A stretch of DNA of 64,000 nt from Sphingobacterium haloxyli (lineage in GTDB: Bacteria > Bacteroidota > Bacteroidia > Sphingobacteriales > Sphingobacteriaceae). Position 1 is the first letter of the stretch. Each line of letters opens with the position of its first letter. The notes under the pieces are model-generated. The model was not told the DNA's origin. It did no database searches and saw only the letters and a list, made by a program, of their open reading frames with translations. Position numbers and translations under genes: made by a program. Positions 17,052 through 25,583 of this stretch are shown here, piece by piece. The stretch lies in the NCBI RefSeq assembly GCF_002980525.1, contig NZ_PVBQ01000001.1, forward strand, positions 248,001 to 312,000. Reading direction: 5' to 3'.

Positions 17052-18056
17052 TTATACGGAAGCACGTAGTACGGTATAAAATGGTACCTCTAAGCGGCTA
17101 GTCAAACCATCTAAAATGCTGGTAGCCGCATATTCCCCCATTAGACGAAAATCCGTCGAAATCGTAGTGATACCATTTAGTATAAATTTTTTTAGCGGAG
17201 TCTCATTATAGGAGATAATCCCGATATCTTGGCCTATTTCCAGCCCCTTCACACTCACCTTATCCAATAAATGAAATAAGTCATCTTCGGCCAAGTTGAT
17301 ATAGCATGTTCCTTTTTTTATTTGTTCTTCTTGCAGATCGCCGACCAAAAGATGATCAAATGCATATTCCTGGCAAAACTTATAAAAGCCCTTAATAATT
17401 GCTTTTGGATAATCGCTATGATCAGGGAAGACCAATTTGAGCATGTTGTATTTAGCAAGTCGTTGTCGAATGGATTCCAATGCCTCATATATATCTTTTT
17501 CGTGATGCTCACAAACAATCGGAAAGTCTCCGCTTACGCCTTCGACATCTCGCCCCAATAACAAAAGCTTATCTGTTGGAATGGCAGACAATACCTCTGC
17601 TGCTTTTTCTCTTCCTTCCTTAAAATAGGGAAACACCACATAATAATCATACGGCTGAGATAGGTTTTGCAACAGTGTACGCAGATGCGTAATATCGCTA
17701 TTGTAAACAAAGAGATCTATAGCGGCCTCACTACCCAACTTACTGGCCAATGCGTCGTAAACAATTTTCTTGTGCGAACTCAACTTATTTAAGAATACCG
17801 CTATACGCAAGCGGAAAGTTTGCTCTTTGGCAACAAAATATCCCTTGCCGGGAGAGGACTTTATAATCTCTTCCATACGTAATTTCCGATATCCCTTTTC
17901 AACGGTGTCCCGTGCAATTTGCAATTGATAACTTAAATCATTAATGGACGGAAGCGCATCTCCGATTTCGACGACTTTATGCTTGATCGCCTCCACAATA
18001 GCATCGGCTACTTGTACATATTTAGGGGTTGCCGAAAAATCATTGATTTTTATCAT
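17052..18056 (-). CDS. GntR-family transcriptional regulator with sugar-binding domain (334 aa)
   Basis: The N-terminus (about residues 8-75 from this start) is a GntR winged helix: PKYVQVADAIVEAIKHKVV, then ALPSINDLSYQLQIARDTVE and PGKGYFVA. The rest (about 80-334) has a LacI-like periplasmic-binding fold, ending with GITTISTDFRLMGEYAATSI. This is the AraR-type architecture that responds to a free sugar. I start it at the ATG at 18056, preceded by GGAG nine bases upstream and placing the winged helix at the start; an ATG at 18116 adds 20 residues without recognisable features and lacks a ribosome-binding site. By position it may sense rhamnose or a rhamnose intermediate. The effector is not known. 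Confidence 0.85.
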   Translation of the reverse strand: MIKINDFSATPKYVQVADAIVEAIKHKVVEIGDALPSINDLSYQLQIARDTVEKGYRKLRMEEIIKSSPGKGYFVAKEQTFRLRIAVFLNKLSSHKKIVYDALASKLGSEAAIDLFVYNSDITHLRTLLQNLSQPYDYYVVFPYFKEGREKAAEVLSAIPTDKLLLLGRDVEGVSGDFPIVCEHHEKDIYEALESIRQRLAKYNMLKLVFPDHSDYPKAIIKGFYKFCQEYAFDHLLVGDLQEEQIKKGTCYINLAEDDLFHLLDKVSVKGLEIGQDIGIISYNETPLKKFILNGITTISTDFRLMGEYAATSILDGLTSRLEVPFYTVLRASV

Positions 18057-18400
18057 CTTAATTAACTCCGCATTTATAGTGTCGCGTGCACGTGACGAAA
18101 TATACAAGGTTTCCATGTTACTATAATTTAAGGTTGGTTAACAAATCTTATACTTTTTATCTACATGATGTTAAGCTTGTTGTTTATACATTGGACCATT
18201 TTATACCGATACATTTACGCCTGTATAGTTGCTGTTAGCTAAAAGCAACGCAGTATGGTGGTCAGCGTTTTACAAAGCTATCGCAGTCTAGGAACCTAAG
18301 GCAGTAAAAATTGCTCAAATTCCCTGTAAAAATGTCTCAAACCACCAAAATTTAATGGCTTTTTGAAATGGAAGGTTTTCTTTCGTCTTTTGTGCCACTC

Positions 18401-18445
18401 GAGCCGCGGCGGGGCTCTTCCTTTTTTTTCCGCAAAAAAAGGAAG
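18401..18445. repeat. Palindromic repeat with CCGC loop (copy 1)
   Basis: CTTCC plus eight T (18417-18429) pairs with seven A plus GGAAG (18434-18445) around CCGC. A short GAGCC/GGCTC hairpin (18401-18417) touches its left side. A related palindrome in the opposite orientation is at 32675-32697. No T-run follows on either strand, so it does not look like a normal terminator. Confidence 0.6.
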
Positions 18446-18586
18446 CAAAAAAACTCCCCACTTTAAAATTTTGAATAATAGGATAATGCAATCACCATAT
18501 TTCTACATATTCCAAAATTTTATATGTGGGATTTGTAGCTTAATAAGGGGACAATACAATTGCATGAACCCTCCTTAACCTTCAAG

Positions 18587-18660
18587 GTCGCATCCAAATA
18601 TTTGAGGTCTGTAGAAACTCATCCTTAGTACTACCCCTATCCTCAAATATTTGAAGCGAC
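18587..18660. repeat. 20-bp inverted repeat (extragenic palindrome)
   Basis: The left arm 18587-18607 begins GTCGC and ends CAAATATTTGAGG. The right arm 18641-18660 begins CCTCAAATATTTG and ends GCGAC. The arms are reverse complements except for one inserted base and one substitution, separated by 33 bp. Each arm also contains the self-palindrome CAAATATTTG. Confidence 0.7.
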
Positions 18661-18718
18661 GATTTTTATGAACTAGTGTTTATTTTGGTGTTCATGAACT
18701 CACTCCGTTCGGTTTGTG

Positions 18719-18740
18719 CAACTTTTTTTAAAAAAAGTTG
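18719..18740. repeat. Perfect 22-bp palindrome CAACT-T/A run-AGTTG
   Basis: CAACTTTTTTT (18719-18729) is followed directly by its reverse complement AAAAAAAGTTG (18730-18740). It lies about 70 bp upstream of the HTCS gene. There is no T-run after it on either strand. Confidence 0.6.
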
Positions 18741-18807
18741 ATTAAAGAAAACCTTCGTTAAAATTTCAACAAAACATTTATCTGCGTCAGCACAAAGACA
18801 GGACAGG

Positions 18808-21800
18808 ATGGAGTTATTAAGCTTTTTTTGTACATTAGACCTTATGTTAAGGGCGATGCTAACCGGAAAGCTAACAATTTTCACAACAACTGTCCTTGTG
18901 CTCTTGATCGGTATAAGGCTGGTTAGTCATGCGCAATTTCTACAGTTGAAATTTGACCACATTACCTCCGAAGACGGGTTACCGCAGAGTACCATACATG
19001 GTATTGCAAAAGATAAACATGGCTTTATGTGGTTCGGCACCTGGTCAGGACTTTGCCGATATGATGGCTATAATATACGTGTATATCGATATGATGCGCA
19101 TAACGCTAGAAGCTTAATCAATAACCGCGTCCACAATATTTTAGCCGACAACCACGGCGATTTATGGATCTCTACGTTCGACGAGCAGTACCTCTGTCGT
19201 TACCGTTATGAAACAGACGACTTTGAGCGTCTCCCCGTAACAGATTGCCCGCCGGAACTACAAGATAAAATAAACCGACGTAACCATCGTCTTCAAGTTA
19301 GCTTCAGCTACCAACAAACACGGTGGCATTTAGATAACCTTTCTACGACATTGGTGGAAACACATCTTCCGTCAGGAAAGCAGAAAATGTACACGGTTGA
19401 CGCGGGGAATCCCTGGTCTATAAATGATGCTTATGTCAGCGATATTTTTTTAGATAACCAACAGGTTATCTGGTTAGGGACCTATAGCAACGGAATTAAT
19501 CGCAGCTATCTTGATGCCAGCCCTTTTCATTACCTTTATCATGATCCGGATCGTCCCAATTCCCTTGTCGAAAACATTGTGCGATCTATATGTGAAGATC
19601 GGCAGGGAAACCTCTGGGTAGGGACTCGCAGTAAAGGTGTGACGCTGATTAGGAAAGACGGGCAATACCAACATTTTCAACATGATCCAGCGTCGTCACA
19701 CTCCATTCAAAATAATTATATTAAGAAAGTATTTTGTGACTCGGACGGCTACATCTGGGTAGGAAGCCAAAGTGGGCTAGATCGTTACGATCCTCATGAG
19801 GGGATCATCGAGCGAATCGGAGCTTCAGCCGCATTAAATGCAGGTGTGTATGGCATGGCGGAAGATGCGGATGGAGATATATGGTTAGCAACCTGGAATG
19901 GCATTTCCAAATTCGATCGCGGCAATCAGAAAATAGAAACGTTCGATCTTGGCAACGTTCTTACACAGCAACACGTATGGACTATCTTTATTGATAGTAA
20001 AGGGCAAATTTGGGCCGGAACAGAAGGAGCAGGCATATTCATTTTTCAGGAAACAACCGACGGAAAGCTGAAGCTTCTCCGTGTGCTACATCATGGAAAC
20101 CCGACGTCCACTGCATTGAGCGATAACCGTATATACAGTATATTTGAGGATTATGAAAATCGCATATGGATTGGAACAGGCAATGGGCTAGATTGCTATG
20201 AACCTCAATCTGGACATGTGAAACAGCTTTCTCAGCTTGGAGATCTTTGGCCGAAAGGGACCATAGCTGGCGTTACCGAGGACAATAACGGCTTTATTTG
20301 GGCTAGCCACAAGCAAGGCATATCACGAATAAATAAAAAGACGCTCGATATTCGTACATTCTCAAAGCAAGACGGCCTACAAAGTAACGAGTTTGCGGAC
20401 GGTGCGGTATACAGAAGCCTTCAAGAAAATAGACTCTATTTTGGAGGCAACAAGGGAATAAATCATTTCTGTCCGGATAGTATACGCACCAATACAACGG
20501 CTCCCAAAGTTGTCTTAACCGAACTTCGTATTCTCAACCAACCTGTGGAGGTTAACCAACAAATCAATGGCCGAGTGGTGCTACAGCAGCCCCTTTACTT
20601 GAGTCCGTCCATCGCACTTACCTATGAAGATAAAAGTGTCAGTATTGAATTTGCAGCTTTACATTTTGTCAATCCCGCTGGTAATCAATATGCCTATATG
20701 TTGGAGGGTTTTGATCAGGATTGGATATATGGCGATGCCAGTAAAAGAGTGGCCAGCTATTCTAACCTCGCTCCCGGGAATTATACTTTCAAGGTCAAAG
20801 CGTCTAACAGCGATGGTGTATGGTCGACTGTTCCAACTGAACTATCTATTTCTGTGGCTCCCGCTTTCTGGGCCAGCACAGAAGCTTACGTCGTTTATAC
20901 CTTCATATTCCTACTATTGCTGTACACGTTTTATTATTACATTACCCGATATGCGAAACTAAAATCGAAACTCAATTACGAAGCAATTCTCCACGAAAAA
21001 GAACGTGAGCTCCACGAAAGCAAGGTGCAATTTTTTACGAATATCTCCCATGAGATCAAAACTCCGCTTACCTTAATACTTTCCCCGATACAGCAATTAA
21101 AAACCTGGGCAGATCAAGATTTTAAGATACAAGAGCAGCTCCAGACGATGGAAACGAATGGTCAACACCTTTTAAAAACGGTAAATCAATTATTAGACAT
21201 ACGTCGTTTTGAAACAGGAAACGAAGAGCTCCACGTTGAACAAACGGAGCTTCTCTCACTTATACAAAAAGTGGTTGATTCTTTTTCGCAACAAGCCCGT
21301 CAAAAGAAGGTTCGGTTGAAGGTGGCGTCATCAAAACCCGAAACCTACGCGATACTAGACCCCGATAAAATCGAAAAAGTACTATACAACCTGTTCTCAA
21401 ACGCCCTTAAATTTACCGACAGTGGTGGTATGATCAAAGTGCGTGTCCAGCAAGATGTCGAACATTTACGCATAGACGTTATAGACAACGGGAAAGGTAT
21501 TTCTCCGGAGGATCTCGATCGTATTTTTAAACCTTTCCTTCAGGGCCGATCTACCGTTCCGGGGGGTACGGGACTCGGACTGAGCTACAGTAAAACGCTG
21601 GTAGAAATGCATGGGGGAAAACTGACTGTCATCAGCCGTGCCCATACAAAACGGAATAAGTTGACTATATTTCGTATTTTATTACCTGTCGCGCAAGATG
21701 ATAGCGCGACAGAGATATCGAAAGGGACGGATAGTTCGCTCGATGCTGTGTCTACAGCACCGCTGGGCGCATCAAACGAATTCAGCGAACAGCTTCCGTT

Positions 21801-22599
21801 GGTATCGCAAAAATGCACCCTTCTTCTCGTGGAAGATAATGACCAAATGCGGGGTTATTTAGCAAAATTCTTTCGTAGTGATTACGATATTTTGGAGGCT
21901 CCAAACGGTGAGCAGGGACTGAAGCTTGCCAAAAGACACGTGCCTGACTTGATCATCAGCGATGTCATGATGCCCAAAATAGATGGTATATCCTTTACAC
22001 GCCAAGTAAAATCCGATATCTTGCTACGGCATATTCCGGTTATTCTCCTCACCGCCCGGACTTGGGTCGAATATGAAGTAGAGGGGTTGGAAACTGGAGC
22101 AGACGATTACATGGTCAAGCCTTTTCATTTGCCCATCCTCGCGCTTAAAGTACGAAACCAACTCTTAACACGTTTTCATATACAAGAAAAGTTCAAACAA
22201 CAAGTCTCCATTGAACCAACAAAAATAAATCCCCAATCGCCTGATGAAGTATTGCTTCAAAAGGTGTTGCTCTATATAGAAGCACATGTACAGGACTCCG
22301 ATTTAAAAATTGAAGATGTTTGTCAAGCAATCGGGCTGAGTAGGGCACAGCTTTACCGTAAAATGAAAGCGTTGACAGGTTATAGCATGAACGACCTAAT
22401 TAAAGAGATCCGATTGAAACGTGCACAACAGCTGCTGCAAGATCAGAAATTTCAGATCAATGAAATCGCTTACATGGTCGGGTTTAATGACCCCGAGTAT
22501 TTTAGGAAAAGCTTCAAAGCAAAACACGGATGCTCTCCGACTGCGTATGCCAAACAATTTTGTACAATTTCAAGCGATTTCCCGCAGGACAGCACATAA
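18808..22599 (+). CDS. Hybrid two-component system regulator (HTCS), 1263 aa
   Basis: A one-protein sensor and activator of polysaccharide loci, spanning the inner membrane. After an N-terminal hydrophobic export segment (about 20-40, ending VSHAQ) come two seven-bladed Reg_prop propellers with repeats such as IWVGSQSGLDRYD and IWIGTGNGLDCYE. A Y_Y_Y domain (about 620-685) and a transmembrane helix (about 693-715) follow. The kinase region has NISHEIKTPLTL (His about 748), NLFSNALKFTD, DNGKGIS and GGTGLGLSYSK. The receiver has IISDVMMPKIDG (Asp about 1052), and a C-terminal AraC helix-turn-helix ends the protein. Later in-frame ATGs at 18844 and 18856 are alternative starts. The periplasmic ligand is probably an oligosaccharide of the substrate. 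It is the best candidate for binding the 10-bp direct repeats. Confidence 0.95.
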   Translation: MELLSFFCTLDLMLRAMLTGKLTIFTTTVLVLLIGIRLVSHAQFLQLKFDHITSEDGLPQSTIHGIAKDKHGFMWFGTWSGLCRYDGYNIRVYRYDAHNARSLINNRVHNILADNHGDLWISTFDEQYLCRYRYETDDFERLPVTDCPPELQDKINRRNHRLQVSFSYQQTRWHLDNLSTTLVETHLPSGKQKMYTVDAGNPWSINDAYVSDIFLDNQQVIWLGTYSNGINRSYLDASPFHYLYHDPDRPNSLVENIVRSICEDRQGNLWVGTRSKGVTLIRKDGQYQHFQHDPASSHSIQNNYIKKVFCDSDGYIWVGSQSGLDRYDPHEGIIERIGASAALNAGVYGMAEDADGDIWLATWNGISKFDRGNQKIETFDLGNVLTQQHVWTIFIDSKGQIWAGTEGAGIFIFQETTDGKLKLLRVLHHGNPTSTALSDNRIYSIFEDYENRIWIGTGNGLDCYEPQSGHVKQLSQLGDLWPKGTIAGVTEDNNGFIWASHKQGISRINKKTLDIRTFSKQDGLQSNEFADGAVYRSLQENRLYFGGNKGINHFCPDSIRTNTTAPKVVLTELRILNQPVEVNQQINGRVVLQQPLYLSPSIALTYEDKSVSIEFAALHFVNPAGNQYAYMLEGFDQDWIYGDASKRVASYSNLAPGNYTFKVKASNSDGVWSTVPTELSISVAPAFWASTEAYVVYTFIFLLLLYTFYYYITRYAKLKSKLNYEAILHEKERELHESKVQFFTNISHEIKTPLTLILSPIQQLKTWADQDFKIQEQLQTMETNGQHLLKTVNQLLDIRRFETGNEELHVEQTELLSLIQKVVDSFSQQARQKKVRLKVASSKPETYAILDPDKIEKVLYNLFSNALKFTDSGGMIKVRVQQDVEHLRIDVIDNGKGISPEDLDRIFKPFLQGRSTVPGGTGLGLSYSKTLVEMHGGKLTVISRAHTKRNKLTIFRILLPVAQDDSATEISKGTDSSLDAVSTAPLGASNEFSEQLPLVSQKCTLLLVEDNDQMRGYLAKFFRSDYDILEAPNGEQGLKLAKRHVPDLIISDVMMPKIDGISFTRQVKSDILLRHIPVILLTARTWVEYEVEGLETGADDYMVKPFHLPILALKVRNQLLTRFHIQEKFKQQVSIEPTKINPQSPDEVLLQKVLLYIEAHVQDSDLKIEDVCQAIGLSRAQLYRKMKALTGYSMNDLIKEIRLKRAQQLLQDQKFQINEIAYMVGFNDPEYFRKSFKAKHGCSPTAYAKQFCTISSDFPQDST

Positions 22600-22600
22600 C
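22585..22600 (+). promoter_or_regulatory. Direct-repeat operator candidate upstream of second GH28
   Basis: The plus strand reads CAGGACAGCACATAAC, 64 bp before the GH28 start, overlapping the 3' end of the HTCS gene. It shares CAGGACA with the minus-strand sites and ACATAAC with the rhaT and left-edge susC sites. TAAATTG, fitting a TAnnTTG -7 box, lies downstream. Orientation relative to the gene matches the other sites, although the gene is on the other strand. Confidence 0.45.
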
Positions 22601-22654
22601 GCGTTTACGCAAATAATCTTATAAATTGCGTATTGAACTCGTTATATATCAGCC

Positions 22655-24091
22655 ATGGTGAAACCAGCATATATTTTTCTTCTGCCATTTTTTATTACGG
22701 TGCTTGGCTATTCAACGGTTGTTGGCCAAAAACGTGCAACACCTCCAGATTGGCATACTAAGGTGGGGGCGCAATCGAAACCGTCAAAAACAAAGGAGTT
22801 CTTTGTTAACGATTACGGGGGACAACACGATGGCATTACGCTAAACACGGAAGCCATTCAAGCGGCCATCGACGACTGTGCGAAAGACGGAGGGGGTATC
22901 GTGCGCTTTCAACCGGGTTCCTATCTTACCGGATCCATATTTGTAAAGCGTAATGTTCATCTGCGTATAGACAGTAATGTTACCCTTTTAGGAAGTCAAG
23001 ATATCCACGATTATAAGGTCATAGATACACGTGTAGCCGGCATTGAGATGCAATGGCCGGCAGCGTTAATCAATGTGTTGAATCAGGAAAATGCTGCCAT
23101 CAGTGGAACAGGCCTTATCCATGCACAGGGAAAACCATTTTGGGAACAATATTGGCGCATGCGAACCGAGGAATATGAACCAAAAGGCTTACGTTGGATT
23201 GTCGATTACGACGCGCGCCGGCCGCGCACTATTCTCGTATCCAACGCAAAAAATGTAACATTAGAAGACCTAGAGATACAACAAGCAGGCTTTTGGACGG
23301 TCCAGATTTTATATTCCACTTACGTTACTATCGATGGCCTAATCATTAACAATAACGTGGACGGTCATGGGCCAAGTACCGATGGTATTGATATAGATTC
23401 ATCTTCCTGGATCCTGGTACAGAATACAGATATTGATTGCAACGACGACAATTTTTGTATCAAAGCTGGTCGCGATGCAGACGGTTTAAGGGTTAACAGA
23501 CCCGCAGAATACATCATCATCCGAGATTGCTTTGCTCGTCGGGGGGCAGGCCTGCTTACGTTAGGGAGTGAGACCTCCGGCGGTATACGTCATGTTTACG
23601 CTACCAATATTCAAGGCTCCGGCACGAAAAACTGTCTAAATATCAAATCCGCAACAACGCGCGGCGGTACCGTGGAGGATATTCTATTGGAAAATGTGAA
23701 AATGGATAGTGTCGGAGTAGTGTTGCAAATAAACATGAACTGGAATCCGAGCTATAGCTACTCCAAATTACCCGAAGGTTATAATTACAATGAAATACCC
23801 GAGCATTGGAAAACACTATTACAACCTGTTGAGCCTGCCGAGCGGGGTATTCCGACTTTTCGGAACATCACCATGCGCAACGTACAGATCAAGGGTGCCA
23901 ACAGAGCAATCAATGTCGAGGGGCTTCCCTCTTCGTGGGTGGAACAGATCACATTGCAAAATGTGTCTATCGAAGCAAAAGAAGCAGGAAAAATTCGTTA
24001 TAGTAAAAATTGGAATGTGCAAGATTTTAAACTCGAAATTAAAGATGGTTCAGTTGTTGCAAAACAACATACAGCAAATATATCATTATAA
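22655..24091 (+). CDS. GH28 polygalacturonase-type hydrolase (478 aa)
   Basis: Secreted beta-helix enzyme with signal peptide MVKPAYIFLLPFFITVLGYS. FFVNDYGGQHDGITLNTEAI is the usual GH28/pectate-lyase-3 opening. Active-site elements are STDGIDIDSS (Asp about 243), CNDDNFCIKAG (Asp about 264 and 265), LGSETSGGI in the GHG position and NIKSATTRGG in place of RIK. It is longer than the GH28 at 12477-13808 and differs around the active site, so it probably cuts a different linkage, perhaps an exo-acting galacturonidase. It follows the HTCS gene by 55 bp on the same strand, with its own operator candidate. Convergent with rhaB. Confidence 0.92.
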   Translation: MVKPAYIFLLPFFITVLGYSTVVGQKRATPPDWHTKVGAQSKPSKTKEFFVNDYGGQHDGITLNTEAIQAAIDDCAKDGGGIVRFQPGSYLTGSIFVKRNVHLRIDSNVTLLGSQDIHDYKVIDTRVAGIEMQWPAALINVLNQENAAISGTGLIHAQGKPFWEQYWRMRTEEYEPKGLRWIVDYDARRPRTILVSNAKNVTLEDLEIQQAGFWTVQILYSTYVTIDGLIINNNVDGHGPSTDGIDIDSSSWILVQNTDIDCNDDNFCIKAGRDADGLRVNRPAEYIIIRDCFARRGAGLLTLGSETSGGIRHVYATNIQGSGTKNCLNIKSATTRGGTVEDILLENVKMDSVGVVLQINMNWNPSYSYSKLPEGYNYNEIPEHWKTLLQPVEPAERGIPTFRNITMRNVQIKGANRAINVEGLPSSWVEQITLQNVSIEAKEAGKIRYSKNWNVQDFKLEIKDGSVVAKQHTANISL

Positions 24092-24121
24092 AAAAGCGCA
24101 TAGACCTTACATCTATACGCT
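24090..24121 (-). terminator. Rho-independent terminator of the rhamnose catabolic operon
   Basis: On the minus strand AGCGTATAGA (24121-24112) pairs with TCTATGCGCT (24104-24095), all ten positions paired with one G-U, around a 7-nt loop and followed by a T-run. It is 31 bp downstream of the rhaB stop and overlaps the last base of the convergent GH28 stop region. Confidence 0.88.
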
Positions 24122-24152
24122 CTCCTAAACACTGTATGAATATTAGATTTTA

Positions 24153-25499
24153 TTAAGCGCGATAATAGCGTAATTCGATAATATCACTTGGCACAGGCTG
24201 CGTATTCCATTGGTCGTGAATCACCAATGCAGCACCGATTGCCGTAGCCTGCGCCATGGAAGCTGCGTATAGCTCGATATTACCAAACGTCCTAGCAAGC
24301 AAATTCATAAAAATACTGTTTTTACTGAATCCGCCGTCCACAAAAATGCGCTTGATTCTCTTTTCGGCCAAAATAAGACGGGTAGACGCTGCTTGCGCTG
24401 CAACAAGGTATAACATAAAAGCATGATAAGCCTCTACGTAATCAGCAAAGCTGTCCAGAGCTACCTGCCCGAAAGCTTCTAGATCAGCGGGAATCCGCTT
24501 ATCTGCACTCAGTTTATCAATAAGCTTCCAGTCAATCTCTATATGTTTAAAGCGGCCCGTCGTTACCTGAAAATGTTCTGCAATCCGCTTTGTCTGGACC
24601 TCATGCTCGTAGCCGGCAAACAAGCGAGATGCTTTAACCGGTGTGCCGGCGTACGTCATATAAAACAGGCAGTCTTCTTCTAATTGCTCTTTTGTCAAAC
24701 CCTCTTCATTGAACGGATTCAACGAAATGCACCAAGTACCCGTAGAAATCAAAATAAAGGGTTCATGGAAATTCAATAAATACGGAATCAGCGCCGAAGA
24801 ACTATCGTGCAAACCCACACCCACTTTGTAAGTGCTTCCCGGGAATGCTGCTGAAAACACCTCGTCTCCTTTTACAATGGGTGCCAGCTTGTTTTCTATA
24901 CCCGTTTCCTGTACCCACTGGTGGTATCCATTCTTTGAAAAATCCCAAAGTGCAGTATGGCAACCTATACTCGTCATATCCGAATATACCTGCCCTGAAA
25001 CCAAAAAGCTGAGATATTGCGGAAGATGTATGGCGCATTTCAGCTTTTCGTATACTTCCGGTTTCTCCTGTTGCAAACGAAAGAGCTGCAGTCCTGAGTT
25101 CAAACTTCCCAATGCAGGAGAGGCTGTAGCAAGAGAAAATGCCTCTACCCCGCCATATGCGCTATGCAAGCGCTCTTCTAGTGTTTTGGGGTAGGCTTTG
25201 AGGTAATTGTATAAAGGCGTTAATGGTCGCCCGCTTTCATCTAGATATACGAAACTGGCGCCGTAGGAAGTGAAGTTGATCGCTTTGATATCAAACTCAC
25301 CCAAACGAAAAACTTCATGAAGGGAATCGAATACAGAAAGTCGGAGACTCTCCAAGTTTTCACACGGATCCCCGTCTTCGTCCACTGTTTCTAGAAATCT
25401 GGCGGAACGCTCAAAAACAATGTCGTAATGTTCATCAAACAAAAACAATTTCTTATTTGTCTTCCCTACATCGAAAATAGCGACAACTGGCGTACGCAT
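24153..25499 (-). CDS. rhaB: Rhamnulokinase-like FGGY-family carbohydrate kinase (448 aa)
   Basis: Predicted to phosphorylate L-rhamnulose to L-rhamnulose 1-phosphate in the cytoplasm. The FGGY kinase pattern is seen: VVAIFDVGKTNKKLFLFDEH (phosphate-binding start), LHDSSSALIPYL, ILISTGTWCISLNP and IFVDGGFSKNSIFMNLLARTF, ending with an ATAIGAALV motif. It is the last gene of the rhaT-rhaEW-rhaI-rhaB operon, which fixes the substrate more firmly than sequence alone. FGGY kinases also act on fuculose and xylulose, but the neighbours favour rhamnulose. A small stem-loop lies between it and rhaI. Confidence 0.88.
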   Translation of the reverse strand: MRTPVVAIFDVGKTNKKLFLFDEHYDIVFERSARFLETVDEDGDPCENLESLRLSVFDSLHEVFRLGEFDIKAINFTSYGASFVYLDESGRPLTPLYNYLKAYPKTLEERLHSAYGGVEAFSLATASPALGSLNSGLQLFRLQQEKPEVYEKLKCAIHLPQYLSFLVSGQVYSDMTSIGCHTALWDFSKNGYHQWVQETGIENKLAPIVKGDEVFSAAFPGSTYKVGVGLHDSSSALIPYLLNFHEPFILISTGTWCISLNPFNEEGLTKEQLEEDCLFYMTYAGTPVKASRLFAGYEHEVQTKRIAEHFQVTTGRFKHIEIDWKLIDKLSADKRIPADLEAFGQVALDSFADYVEAYHAFMLYLVAAQAASTRLILAEKRIKRIFVDGGFSKNSIFMNLLARTFGNIELYAASMAQATAIGAALVIHDQWNTQPVPSDIIELRYYRA

Positions 25500-25524
25500 T
25501 CTAAAAATTTAAATTAGCTAAAGA

Positions 25525-25547
25525 TGATCCGCCGACTGGGCGGATCA
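25525..25547 (-). other. Intercistronic stem-loop between rhaI and rhaB
   Basis: TGATCCGCC (25525-25533) and GGCGGATCA (25539-25547) form a perfect 9-bp stem with a 5-nt loop. No T-run follows on the minus strand, so it is more likely an mRNA processing or stability element than a terminator. Confidence 0.5.
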
Positions 25548-25583
25548 GTTGAAAAAAATTGTGATTTATTGTTCGTGATTAAA

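Larger units (their letters stand above)
18057..18807. other. Non-coding intergenic region between divergent regulators, rich in palindromes
   Basis: The gap between the GntR gene (minus) and the HTCS gene (plus) has no credible gene. Short open frames here (for example 18363-18578) lack homology-like features and run over repeats. It holds at least three palindromic elements, listed separately, and must contain both regulator promoters. Long A and T runs make it visibly more AT-rich than the flanking genes. Confidence 0.7.

Noticed and set aside
18363..18578. Open frame of 71 codons in the regulator gap
   Set aside because: It is read across the palindromic repeat and long A/T runs, and shows no protein-like pattern or ribosome-binding site.
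18719..18740. Terminator at the CAACT palindrome
   Set aside because: The stem is nearly all A/T without a loop, no T-run follows and no gene ends nearby.
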